Below, piece after piece: positions 12,405 through 20,796 of a stretch of DNA of 42,093 nt. Position numbers and translations under genes: made by a program. The notes under the pieces were generated by a model that worked only from the letters and a program-made list of their open reading frames with translations, was not told the origin of the DNA and ran no database searches. The stretch's first letter is position 1, and each line of letters begins with the position of its first letter. The stretch spans positions 1 to 42,093 of IMG/VR virus record IMGVR_UViG_3300043466_002089. One strand, written 5' to 3'. This DNA comes from a virus.

Positions 12405-14792
12405 TTGGCAGATAGTCCTTTATCAATATCAGCAGCAAACAGTAATGGAGAAGCTTTAAAAAAGTTTCAAATTACTACCGATGTATCTTCTAAGAAAGAT
12501 TACATGTACGGCAAAAATGTTGCGCAAAGCATCTATTCTACAATATACGGTAACCAAACTTATTTTTGGTTAAGAAATAATAGATTTAGAAAAAATAGAC
12601 AAATTGCAAATGGTAAAATAGACATGAGTGTGTTTATGGACCGTTTGGAAATGAACAGTAAAGCTAACTTTGTAAATATAAATTGGAAATCAATTATTAT
12701 TGGTAATACAATTGTTGCAAGATTGGTTGGTTCATGGATGAGTAGAAGAGAAAAGGTTGCAGTTGTTGCAACAGATAGTGCATCGGCAATGTTGAAGAAA
12801 GATGCAGCTGATGAAGCAGAATTTGTTTACCAAAATAAAGAAGTTCTTTCTCAATTACAAGAAGAGTCTGGAGTTCAGATTATTCCACAAGACCAATTTG
12901 TAGCAGAAGATAAAGATGAATTAGACCAATGGATTTTACAATTCAATCATTTGCCTGAAGAAATTCAATATAGCATTGGATGTAATAATGTATTAGAAGC
13001 TAATGGTTGGAACGATGTTTTAAAACAAAGACTATTACATGATTCAGCAGAAGTTGGATTAGTGTGTACATATACTTGGATGGATGAAGAAGGAGAAGTT
13101 CATGTTCAATGGATTCGTCCCGAAAACGCAATTTATTCATATTCTGATTTCCCAGATTTTAGAGATACAACATATCGTGGACATATTTTGTCTATGAAAA
13201 TTAGTGAAATAAGGGCTAGATATAGCATCGCTTCAGGTGGTACATTATCTGAAGAAGATATATTTATGTTAGCTCAGTCATGTAAGGAATACCAATTAAC
13301 TGATAAGATTAAGTGGATGCAAGATTGGAATGTTTCTTGGTTAAGACCTTATGATGAATGGAACATTGATTTGATGAAATTTGAAATTAAAACATTAGAT
13401 TCTGATGGATATACTGTTACCAAAACTAAAAAGAACGGTAGCACTATTATAAGAAAAGGCAAGCCTGAAAAAATTGATGAAAATCAAGAGTATTTAGAAG
13501 AAAAGAAATGGAACATATACGAAGGCGTATATTGTCCTGTTACCCAAAAAATGATTCATTGGGGAATTAAGAAAAATATGATTCGCCCTCAAGACCCAAA
13601 AGAAATTGGGAACGCAGAATTTTCATATAGTTTTTATATGTATGACCCATACGATATGCGTAATGTGGCTGTACCTGAAAAAATAGAAGAGCCTATCGAG
13701 CAGATGATTTTAGCTAGATTGAAGATACAACAAATGGTTGCTAAGATGGTACCAGCGGGAGCTTCAATTGATGTTGATGCATTGCAAGAACTTGATTTAG
13801 GATTAGGTGATTCTGTTAAACCACTAGAAGTTCAAAAAATATGGGAACAAACAGGTAAGCTTTATTATCGTGGTAGAGATGCTGAGGGTAATAGAATACC
13901 AGTGCCAATTACAGAATTAGCTAATACAGGATTTGCTCCTCAATTACAAGCTTTAATTCAATTATACCAATTTCATTATCAAGTATTGAAAGATGAGCTA
14001 GGGGAAGACCCTAATTTAATGAATCAAGCCGCACAGCCAAGAGTTGCTGCATCAAATATTGAAGCATCAAGAGTTTTAGCTAATAATGCAACCGAATATA
14101 TGTATGACGCATATATTTATGTAATGGAAGAAAGCTGTAAAAAAATAGCTTGTTTATTGAATAAAAGCGTAACATACGGCTCTAAAAAATATAGAGATTT
14201 ATTAAAACAAGAAGATGTTAAGGATAGAAATTTTATTGCTACAATTAAAATGTTACCGACAGAAATGGAGATAGCAAATTTGCAAGCAATGATGAATAAT
14301 GCTATTGCATCAAACCCTCAATTGATTATATATTTAGACCCTTTTAAAGCAATGAGAATTGCAAAAGAGAATGTGGCATTAGCTGAACTATATTTCAGAC
14401 AAGCTCAAAAAAGATATATAAAAACAGAGCAAGAAAAAGCTCAAACTAATAGTGAGCAAAACGCACAGATTCAACAATCAAGCATGCAAGCTAAAGCTCA
14501 AGGAGATGCGGCTTTATTAGACAAGCAAACACAAGCAAGACAAAGAGAAATTATAATACAAGGTATGTTTGATTTAGCTAAAGCTAGTATCCCAATGCCA
14601 GTAGAATTAAAACCTTTAATAGCTGAAATGTTGCAAAATATTGAAGTGCCATTAGCTATTGATAACCAACAAATGGAACAAGCGTTGCAGGAGCAACAAA
14701 TGCAAATGCAACAACAAATGTTAGAACAAGGTCAAGGCTCCCCTGAAGAAGAGCAAATGATGATGGAACAACAACAAATGCAACAACAATAA
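12405..14792 (+). CDS. Portal protein
   Basis: The 795-residue protein directly follows the terminase gene and has the size and features of portals in crAss-like and related podoviruses. An N-terminal helical region is followed by a basic-aromatic stretch (IYGNQTYFWLRNNRFRKNRQ) and a mixed alpha/beta wing with many Trp residues. A long helical stem and clip region follows (about 430-640). A low-complexity Met/Gln-rich helical tail starts at about residue 690. Portals form a dodecameric ring at one vertex for DNA entry and exit. The start is TTG at 12405; the next in-frame ATG would remove about 32 residues. The TTG fits the position of the promoter box. Confidence 0.8.
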   Translation: MADSPLSISAANSNGEALKKFQITTDVSSKKDYMYGKNVAQSIYSTIYGNQTYFWLRNNRFRKNRQIANGKIDMSVFMDRLEMNSKANFVNINWKSIIIGNTIVARLVGSWMSRREKVAVVATDSASAMLKKDAADEAEFVYQNKEVLSQLQEESGVQIIPQDQFVAEDKDELDQWILQFNHLPEEIQYSIGCNNVLEANGWNDVLKQRLLHDSAEVGLVCTYTWMDEEGEVHVQWIRPENAIYSYSDFPDFRDTTYRGHILSMKISEIRARYSIASGGTLSEEDIFMLAQSCKEYQLTDKIKWMQDWNVSWLRPYDEWNIDLMKFEIKTLDSDGYTVTKTKKNGSTIIRKGKPEKIDENQEYLEEKKWNIYEGVYCPVTQKMIHWGIKKNMIRPQDPKEIGNAEFSYSFYMYDPYDMRNVAVPEKIEEPIEQMILARLKIQQMVAKMVPAGASIDVDALQELDLGLGDSVKPLEVQKIWEQTGKLYYRGRDAEGNRIPVPITELANTGFAPQLQALIQLYQFHYQVLKDELGEDPNLMNQAAQPRVAASNIEASRVLANNATEYMYDAYIYVMEESCKKIACLLNKSVTYGSKKYRDLLKQEDVKDRNFIATIKMLPTEMEIANLQAMMNNAIASNPQLIIYLDPFKAMRIAKENVALAELYFRQAQKRYIKTEQEKAQTNSEQNAQIQQSSMQAKAQGDAALLDKQTQARQREIIIQGMFDLAKASIPMPVELKPLIAEMLQNIEVPLAIDNQQMEQALQEQQMQMQQQMLEQGQGSPEEEQMMMEQQQMQQQ

Positions 14793-14814
14793 AATAACAT
14801 AAAAAATAAATAAA

Positions 14815-15219
14815 ATGGCAACGGTAAGTAAACTTTTAATAAGACTACAGAAATTTAGTTCAAAAATTAGCACAGTTGTAGATGCAACAGATTCTTTTAA
14901 TGCTAATAATAATTTTTACCAAGATTTATCTGGATGGGATTCTGCGGTAGTACAATTTGTGGGTACATCCGGAACAGTTAGTTTCAGCACTACCAACGAT
15001 GATGGTTCTATTACAGGACAATTATCACCTGCGCCAGAAGTACCAATTAACTGGGTTTCAGTTTTGGGGGTTAATTTAACAACCAAAACAGATATTGCAT
15101 CTATTGCAGCAGCTGGTATTGTTGAATTTGGTATTATTGGTAAATATTTGTTATTACAAGGTAATACAACAACAACGACAACGGCAGCGCCTACTACCAC
15201 AACAACAGCAGCACCTTAA
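14815..15219 (+). CDS. Small virion protein with threonine-rich tail
   Basis: The 134-residue product has about 115 residues of beta-rich sequence (WDSAVVQFVGTSGTVSFSTT, then VPINWVSVLGVNLT and FGIIGKYLLLQG), followed by a tail of Thr runs and two AAP units that ends the protein. The globular part looks like a one-domain beta sandwich, as in capsid decoration or fibre-base proteins. The position between portal and scaffold genes supports a head role. The Thr tail has the same design as in the 8742 product and the 1834-residue tail protein. The leader before ATG 14815 is A-rich without a Shine-Dalgarno motif. Confidence 0.6.
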   Translation: MATVSKLLIRLQKFSSKISTVVDATDSFNANNNFYQDLSGWDSAVVQFVGTSGTVSFSTTNDDGSITGQLSPAPEVPINWVSVLGVNLTTKTDIASIAAAGIVEFGIIGKYLLLQGNTTTTTTAAPTTTTTAAP

Positions 15220-15238
15220 TATTTAAAAAAGATAAAAA

Positions 15239-15505
15239 ATGGCAAATTTAATAGCATATGTATTATCAAAAAATACATACCCAACAGCAAGCGAAGCAGG
15301 TTATGTCGCAACATCACAAGGGACACAAATAGTTTACGCTACAACATCCACCCTGACTACTGCTAATAAATTATTTAGTAGCAGCAAGTCAAAGCAGCCA
15401 ATTTACGGTGACGGGACAAATTGGTATGGCGTACATTTATTAACTGATACAACAGTTGATTATGTAATTACCATTAACAATAGTGGTACTATAGTTATAG
15501 ACTAA
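15239..15505 (+). CDS. Small probable head protein, 88 residues
   Basis: This beta-rich protein starts MANLIAYVLSKNTYPTASEA and includes ANKLFSSSKSKQPIYGDGTN, then a strand-rich end with NNSGTIVID. The opening and the segment around ANKLFSSS recall the small reversed-island proteins at 8450-9116 (MANHLSVYV, AEKLYSAAT), but similarity is too weak to claim common origin. It lies 19 bases after the Thr-tailed gene and 25 bases before the scaffold gene, so it probably encodes a minor head or decoration protein. Function is inferred from location. Confidence 0.55.
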   Translation: MANLIAYVLSKNTYPTASEAGYVATSQGTQIVYATTSTLTTANKLFSSSKSKQPIYGDGTNWYGVHLLTDTTVDYVITINNSGTIVID

Positions 15506-15530
15506 TAAAATAGAAACCAAATAAGCATTT

Positions 15531-16694
15531 ATGCCAGATAATACAGACATGTCAGCGCCAATTACGCTAGCAGAAGGTTACAATCCGTTTTCGGATGAAA
15601 ATGCACCACAAGTGCAACAGCAAGTAGAAGTAGCCCCTACTGCACCAAATGAGCCAGCACAAGCAGCTCCTCCTCCACAAGAGGAAACAAAAGTAGAGGA
15701 ACAAGCAGTATCTACTCAATCATTTGACTCAAATCAATTTGTAAAAGAAAGATTTGGTTATGATAGCGTAGAGCAAGCTGAACAAGAGTTTAAGAAACTC
15801 AAAGAACAACCAAGTTTTGAATTTAAAGATGATGTAAGCAAGTCGTTATTCGATGCCATTAAAGAAGGCAAAGCTGATGATGTTTATGAAATCTTAAATC
15901 AGCAAAAAAGGTTAGAAAAATTAACGAGTTCAGAATTAACGCCAGACTTGGCTGCTGAAATTGTTAAAACGAATATTAAGAATAAATACAAAGACTTATC
16001 AGCAGATGATGTTGAGCTTTTGTTTTATGACCAACATTTCGTACCTTTAAAGCCTGAACAAGGTTATGATGAATCCGATGAGGATTATGCTGGGAAAGTA
16101 AAAACATGGCAATCGCAAGTAGATTACGCAGAACGAAAGTTGATGATTGAAGCGAAAGTGATTAGACCAGAGCTGGAAAAATTAAAAAGTGAAATAAAGT
16201 TACCTGATATTTATAATGAGGCTGGAAGAGAAGCTGAATCTCAAGAGGAATTTGAGATTATGCAACAAGCAAGGTCGATTTATGAAAAAACACTTGATTC
16301 TGATTTCCAATCCTTTAGTGGATTTAATGTTTCGGTAAAAGACGAGGATGTTGAAATACCGATTTCATTTAATGTAGCTGAAGACGAAAGATTGGCAATG
16401 AAGAATGATTTGATGGATTTTGATAGTGACTCTTATTTAGAAAATAGATGGTTTTTCAAGGACGGAAAACCAAATATTCCACAAATAATGGCAGATAAAT
16501 ATCTGTTAGAGAATCGTGAAAAAATCTTTTCAAAAATAGCAAATGAAGCTGCATCTCAAAGAGTGTTAGCTCATATCAAAAGGAACGGAAATATAAATAT
16601 CAACCAAAGCCCCACTCCTCAAGGAGCGAAACCAGACCTGAATGGCACCGAAGCTGAAAGGCTAAGAATGGCAGAATGGGCTTTTAGTTCGTAA
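15531..16694 (+). CDS. Probable capsid scaffolding protein
   Basis: The 387-residue acidic protein lies directly upstream of the major capsid gene, the classic scaffold position. Its N-terminus (about 1-65) is disordered, with Gln, Pro, Ala and Glu (APNEPAQAAPPPQEETKVEE). The centre is highly charged and helical, with several predicted coiled-coil stretches (EQAEQEFKKLKEQ, QQKRLEKLTSSEL, YAERKLMIEAK). The C-terminus holds a polar segment and a short helix (EAERLRMAEWAF), as in scaffold capsid-binding ends. Scaffold proteins guide capsid assembly and are removed before or during packaging. No protease is visible nearby. The assignment rests on composition and location. Confidence 0.65.
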   Translation: MPDNTDMSAPITLAEGYNPFSDENAPQVQQQVEVAPTAPNEPAQAAPPPQEETKVEEQAVSTQSFDSNQFVKERFGYDSVEQAEQEFKKLKEQPSFEFKDDVSKSLFDAIKEGKADDVYEILNQQKRLEKLTSSELTPDLAAEIVKTNIKNKYKDLSADDVELLFYDQHFVPLKPEQGYDESDEDYAGKVKTWQSQVDYAERKLMIEAKVIRPELEKLKSEIKLPDIYNEAGREAESQEEFEIMQQARSIYEKTLDSDFQSFSGFNVSVKDEDVEIPISFNVAEDERLAMKNDLMDFDSDSYLENRWFFKDGKPNIPQIMADKYLLENREKIFSKIANEAASQRVLAHIKRNGNININQSPTPQGAKPDLNGTEAERLRMAEWAFSS

Positions 16695-16744
16695 CTTGAT
16701 ATTTGCCTTTGGAGGAGGCGCAAAAAAAATAAAAACTAAATATC

Positions 16745-18157
16745 ATGGCAGGAATACCTACCTCAAATATTTTGCAGCCGGGTTCAATCTCGTTGCAAAC
16801 CCAGAATAGGCAACTTATGGTTGACCTACAATTATTAACTCCACAGTACTACAAGCAATACACTCAAAAGTATGGCAATGAAGATTTTACATGGTGGTTA
16901 GCTGCTCATAGCGGCATGGAAGAAGTTAAAAACTTAAACTACTTCTGGTTTGAAAACCGCGGTAAATTAATGCCGGGTGTTACAAACAATAGCACAGTTG
17001 CTGCTGCAGCTGGCGCTTCTGTTACATTAACTTTAGGACAAGAGGCTTACTATAACAATGGTACTCAATCTCCTTTAAGAGTTAATGAAACTTTGCGTGT
17101 TGCATCTTCAAACATTGAGGGTGTTATCGTAAGTATTGATGATTCTGTTCCTAATGCATTCACTTTTGTAGTTGCTCCTAAGCAAACTACTCAAGGCTTC
17201 CAATCAGCTGGTTCTGGTTCATTATTAGCTGGTGAGGTTTTATTATTCGGTGGTGACGCAGATGCTGGTGAAGCTTCTCAAGCTATCAATCCTTTAATCC
17301 AATTGGACGAAAGATATGATAACTATGTAACAGAAATTCGTGATGGTTGGTCTAACACTGACTTAGCGCAAATGGCTGAAACATATTATGAGTTTCCTGT
17401 ATCTCCAGATATGGCTCAAAATGGCGTTACTGCGTTTACTTACAAAGGTATGTATAAGACTCTTGTTCGTTTCAAAAACAACGTAGAAGCAAAATTAATG
17501 CGTGGTAATTTACAAAATAACAGCGCAATTGATTCTAACTCTCAAGGTTCAGTAGGTATCATTCCTAAAGTTGTTGCTGACGGTGAAACTGTTGGTTACA
17601 CTCCGGGTACATTAGATATCGCTAAATTACATGAGATTACTCGTATCATGGACGTTAATGGTTGTGCTAAGCAATCTGCTTGGTTAACTGACATCTTCCA
17701 AAGACAAGATTTCTCTGATGGTATCTTTGCTGCTTACCCAGCTGGTGCTTTCGTTTATGGACAAGGCGAGAAGTCAAAAGAGGCTTCTGTTGCTTATGGT
17801 TTCCAAGAAATCTTCATCGATGGATATTTATTATCTGTAAAGAAGTACGCTCAATTCAACACTGAGGTTACTACTGGTTTAACTCCAAATGTAGATTACT
17901 TCCGTAATTTCGGATTAATCTATCCAATGGGTGAAACTAAGGATGCGAAAACCGCTCAAGTTTACAAGAATATCACTATTATGTATCAACAACCTCCTCA
18001 AGGTGGTACTGTTGGTAACGGTATTCGCGTATGGCAATATGGTGGTGGTTCTCCAAACCCTACAGATGGTACAATGACTAATCAAATCGCGATGATTACC
18101 TACAGAGGTACTCGTGTTTGTGCAGCAAACCAATTTATCATCGTTCAAGGTAACTAA
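16745..18157 (+). CDS. Major capsid protein
   Basis: The 470-residue protein follows the scaffold gene and has the size and composition of an HK97-fold capsid protein: a helical N-terminus (residues 20-60), a long stretch with beta and P-domain-like features, and a C-terminal half with strands such as KNITIMYQQPPQ and FIIVQGN. The motif YKGMYKTLVRFKNNVEAKLM could be the long spine helix. Codon choice differs from neighbours: AAC, TTC, GAC and GGT are more frequent, as for a highly expressed gene. The gene is followed at once by the strong terminator at 18177-18213, giving its own mRNA end. The assignment is by context and composition. Confidence 0.75.
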   Translation: MAGIPTSNILQPGSISLQTQNRQLMVDLQLLTPQYYKQYTQKYGNEDFTWWLAAHSGMEEVKNLNYFWFENRGKLMPGVTNNSTVAAAAGASVTLTLGQEAYYNNGTQSPLRVNETLRVASSNIEGVIVSIDDSVPNAFTFVVAPKQTTQGFQSAGSGSLLAGEVLLFGGDADAGEASQAINPLIQLDERYDNYVTEIRDGWSNTDLAQMAETYYEFPVSPDMAQNGVTAFTYKGMYKTLVRFKNNVEAKLMRGNLQNNSAIDSNSQGSVGIIPKVVADGETVGYTPGTLDIAKLHEITRIMDVNGCAKQSAWLTDIFQRQDFSDGIFAAYPAGAFVYGQGEKSKEASVAYGFQEIFIDGYLLSVKKYAQFNTEVTTGLTPNVDYFRNFGLIYPMGETKDAKTAQVYKNITIMYQQPPQGGTVGNGIRVWQYGGGSPNPTDGTMTNQIAMITYRGTRVCAANQFIIVQGN

Positions 18158-18176
18158 TTTGTTACCAAAATAATCG

Positions 18177-18213
18177 GGTAGGGGCAACTTTATTGATTGC
18201 TCCTACCTTTTTT
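18177..18213 (+). terminator. Strong terminator after the major capsid gene
   Basis: GGTAGGGGCAA (18177-18187) pairs with TTGCTCCTACC (18197-18207) over 11 positions with one G-U pair. Six Ts follow (18208-18213). Confidence 0.88.
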
Positions 18214-18235
18214 AAACATTTAAAAATAACCATTT

Positions 18236-19129
18236 ATGGCTCGTTTAAAGGCAGTAGGTTTAGCAGATGCTAACTATTCACAACAAGGTGAAGTAAAAGT
18301 ACAAAGACAAAATGATGAGGCTGCACAAGCTATGCAGGAATCCTTTTCATCTAATACAGCAACAACTTTTAAGATTTTCAAATTATCAGATACCAAGAAA
18401 AATGGTAGATACCATATGGAAGGTATTGACGATGTTTGGAATGAAAAGAAAGGTAGAATGGAAAGAATAAGACTTTTGAGAGGTTATCCAAGTATTTGGG
18501 TAGAAGACCAAAAAGGACTTGAAAAATCATTCGTTGAACAAAACAGAAGAAGCTTAATTTTTGATAGAAGAGTATTAAGAGTAGCTGAATATGACGTAGA
18601 AGCTCTTGAGTTTTTAAATCTATGTAACGCTAATCTAGATAATCCTAACAAAAAAGGTACTAGAAAAATTACATTCTTTCAATGGAATCCACAAAGAACA
18701 GCAGAGCTTGAAAGAGCTAAAAGAGTCGCTAAAGTTGAAGCAATTAAATACGCTTCATTGGCAAGCGAGGACGAAATGCGTAAGCACTCTAATTTCTTGG
18801 GAATTGCATTTACGGATGAATTAGGAATGCCTAAATCAATGGATGCATTAAGAAATGACTACGAACTTTACGCTGAAGCTCAACCTAATAAGTTTATGCA
18901 AAGCGCTGGTTCTAAAGAAGTTGAAATAGCATTTATAGTTAAAAAAGCTTTAATTGATAATAAAATTGACACTACTACAAAAAGAGGTTCAGCTTATTGG
19001 TCAAATAATGGAGGTTATATTTGTAAGATACCATCTGACAAAAAACCGCAAAATTATTTAGTCGAATTTGCAATGTACCCACAAGATGAAAGTAAGGCCT
19101 TTTTAGAGCAATTAAAGAAATTGATGTAA
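18236..19129 (+). CDS. Conserved structural protein downstream of capsid
   Basis: The 297-residue protein has an N-terminal flexible region, then a basic mixed domain (FKIFKLSDTKKNGRYHMEGI, RIRLLRGYPSIWVEDQKG) and a helical C-terminus. The sequence FFQWNPQRTAELERAKRVAK is strongly helical and charged. No enzyme motif is visible. It is expressed between two terminators (18177-18213 and 19153-19185), so it is probably read through from capsid transcription or made from an unseen promoter. Proteins at this place in crAss-like phages are virion structural proteins of unknown role, which is the inference here. Confidence 0.55.
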   Translation: MARLKAVGLADANYSQQGEVKVQRQNDEAAQAMQESFSSNTATTFKIFKLSDTKKNGRYHMEGIDDVWNEKKGRMERIRLLRGYPSIWVEDQKGLEKSFVEQNRRSLIFDRRVLRVAEYDVEALEFLNLCNANLDNPNKKGTRKITFFQWNPQRTAELERAKRVAKVEAIKYASLASEDEMRKHSNFLGIAFTDELGMPKSMDALRNDYELYAEAQPNKFMQSAGSKEVEIAFIVKKALIDNKIDTTTKRGSAYWSNNGGYICKIPSDKKPQNYLVEFAMYPQDESKAFLEQLKKLM

Positions 19130-19152
19130 TCTTTCCCCCTCTAAATAAAAGA

Positions 19153-19185
19153 AGCCCTGTAGCCTAAAAATTACGGGGCTTTTTT
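19153..19185 (+). terminator. Intrinsic terminator after the 18236 gene
   Basis: AGCCCTGTA (19153-19161) pairs with TACGGGGCT (19172-19180) with one G-U pair. A T-run at 19180-19185 follows. A new promoter box lies just downstream at 19198. Confidence 0.85.
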
Positions 19186-19197
19186 GTATCTTTTTCG

Positions 19198-19205
19198 TAT
19201 ATTTG
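19198..19205 (+). promoter_or_regulatory. Promoter box of the connector and tail operon
   Basis: TATATTTG, a TAnnTTTG match, lies 18 bases before the ATG at 19223 and 12 bases after the T-run of the preceding terminator, defining a transcription-unit boundary. It also argues against a start at the upstream TTG at 19184, which would place the start codon before the promoter. Confidence 0.62.
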
Positions 19206-19222
19206 TTGTACAACTTATTTCA

Positions 19223-19888
19223 ATGAATGTTAATGATATGTATCAGATATGCCAATTTGCAATTAACAAAGCGCAAAATGGCTATTTAACTCCATCAGAA
19301 TTTAATCTGACTATAAATCAAGCACAGGTTTCATATCAAGATTATTTATTAGGAGAGTTTCAACAATACCAACCCGGAAGACCACAAGCTAGAATTAATT
19401 ATAGTCAAAATCAAAATATAAGACAAAGGCTTACTCCATTGCTTGCAACTGCATCACTTGCAGTCAATGCTGGCACTGGTGCTGTAGCCTATCCAGCTGA
19501 TTATGTTCAAGCGGATAGCTTATTGACTTCTACATTACAAAGAGTTAGATATACTCAGCAAGATAGCTTATATTCTTATTACAATAGTACAATTGACCCT
19601 GTAGCTACTAATCCTATTTATATGATTACTAGTACTGGATTCCAATTTTATCCAATAACAATTGGTACTGTTACCTTGAATTATATCAAGGAAGCCCCAT
19701 CAATAGTTTGGGCTTATACCACTGTTAGTGGCAGACCTGTTTATAGTTCTGGCACAAGTGTTCAGCCTGTTTGGGCTGATGTAGATTTGTTGGAAATAAT
19801 AGCTCGTGCATTAAAATTAATAGGGTTAAACTTGCAAGATGGGCAACTACAGCAATATGCTAATCAAGTAACTCAACAAGGACAATAA
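19223..19888 (+). CDS. Head-tail connector-like protein
   Basis: The product starts MNVNDMYQICQFAINKAQNG and has 221 residues from ATG 19223. A longer reading from TTG 19184 exists but is disfavoured by the promoter at 19198. The N-terminus is helical. The centre is beta-rich with many Tyr, Gln and Ser residues (SLYSYYNSTIDPVATNPIYM), and a helical end contains LLEIIARALKLIGLNLQDGQ. Three genes of similar design follow (19888, 20797), typical of the series of connector or ring proteins below the portal in crAss-like podoviruses. It overlaps the next gene by one base. No catalytic motifs are present. Confidence 0.55.
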   Translation: MNVNDMYQICQFAINKAQNGYLTPSEFNLTINQAQVSYQDYLLGEFQQYQPGRPQARINYSQNQNIRQRLTPLLATASLAVNAGTGAVAYPADYVQADSLLTSTLQRVRYTQQDSLYSYYNSTIDPVATNPIYMITSTGFQFYPITIGTVTLNYIKEAPSIVWAYTTVSGRPVYSSGTSVQPVWADVDLLEIIARALKLIGLNLQDGQLQQYANQVTQQGQ

Positions 19889-20517
19889 TGACTAGAAAAA
19901 CATTTATAGAAAGAATATTAAGACAAATCTATAATGGGCAACCATCAGATGACTCTAGTATAACTTTTAATCAAGTTAATCAATGGCTTAATGATGCAAT
20001 TGGTGTAGCTGCTAAAAAGAATTATACAGATAGTATTCAAATGGATGGTGTTGCTTATGTAAACAATTCATTTTATACAAGTTATTCTGGATTGACAATA
20101 ACATCAGTAAATAATACTACTTTTAAATTTACTTTACCACAAATACCAGTAGCATTAGGTAAAAACGAAGGTCTAGCTACATTAAATTTTAGCAATAATA
20201 ATACTCCAACAACTTTTGGTGCTGTTCCATTGAGTATAAATCAAGTAGGTTATCAAGATACATTAAGACCAATTCAAAATAAAGTAGTTTATTGGCCACA
20301 AGGTCAAGAGGTTTATATGAGTACAGGGATACCATTAACTGCCTATAAAGCTAATGTTAGAATGGTTAGTGGTGGTGATTCAACTGATTTAAATTCAACA
20401 TTAATTATACCAGATGATTATGTGCCTGTTATGGTAGAGTATATCAAAGCTCAATTAGCCTTTGAAAGGTCAAGACCAATAGACACAAGTAATGATGGGG
20501 TAGATAACAACAACTAA
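19888..20517 (+). CDS. Head-tail connector or tail-ring protein
   Basis: The 209-residue protein opens with a helical segment (KTFIERILRQIYNGQPSDDS) and ends with another (DYVPVMVEYIKAQLAFERSR), while the middle is beta-rich with Asn- and Thr-rich turns. The layout, helix then beta domain then helix, is that of ring-forming connector proteins. Its start shares one base with the stop of the preceding gene, so translation is coupled. It is followed after four bases by the GroES gene. The structural role is inferred from order and from similar genes in Bacteroidota podoviruses. Confidence 0.5.
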   Translation: MTRKTFIERILRQIYNGQPSDDSSITFNQVNQWLNDAIGVAAKKNYTDSIQMDGVAYVNNSFYTSYSGLTITSVNNTTFKFTLPQIPVALGKNEGLATLNFSNNNTPTTFGAVPLSINQVGYQDTLRPIQNKVVYWPQGQEVYMSTGIPLTAYKANVRMVSGGDSTDLNSTLIIPDDYVPVMVEYIKAQLAFERSRPIDTSNDGVDNNN

Positions 20518-20521
20518 TAAT

Positions 20522-20794
20522 ATGAAACCAATTAGAGATTTAGTTTTAGTAAAGCCATTTATGGCGGAAGGTGTTACAGAAGGCGGATTATTTTTGCCTG
20601 AAAACTATATTGAAAGAAGCTGTAAGGCTAAAGTAGTTTCTACTGGAAGAGGCACAGCTAAAGTAAAAATGGAAGCTAAGAAAGATGATGTTATTTTTCA
20701 TATCAAAGGAGCAGGGGAGGCCATTTTATTAAACGATGAATTGCATTTCTTGATTCGTCATAATGATATATTAGCTTACGCAACAAATAATTAA
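20522..20794 (+). CDS. groES: Phage co-chaperonin GroES (Cpn10)
   Basis: The 90-residue protein matches Cpn10 along its length: N-terminal strand KPIRDLVLVKPF, the mobile loop EGVTEGGLFLPEN (about 16-28) that contacts GroEL, the strand KAKVVSTGRG (35-44), DDVIFH (55-60) and the closing strand FLIRHNDILAY (76-86). Like T4 gp31 or other phage co-chaperonins, it would cap the host GroEL ring and promote folding of virion proteins. It lies inside the connector/tail gene series, so it is expressed when structural proteins are made. No GroEL gene is present. A GroES-like gene also occurs at 9244. The assignment is strong. Confidence 0.88.
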   Translation: MKPIRDLVLVKPFMAEGVTEGGLFLPENYIERSCKAKVVSTGRGTAKVKMEAKKDDVIFHIKGAGEAILLNDELHFLIRHNDILAYATNN

Positions 20795-20796
20795 AA

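Noticed and set aside
16705-16720. GGAGGAGG as a Shine-Dalgarno site for the capsid gene
   Set aside because: It lies about 25 bases before the ATG, too far for a ribosome site, and other genes in this phage use A-rich leaders.
19184-19222. TTG start at 19184 for the connector gene
   Set aside because: It lies in the terminator T-run and upstream of the promoter box at 19198, so it would not be on that transcript.
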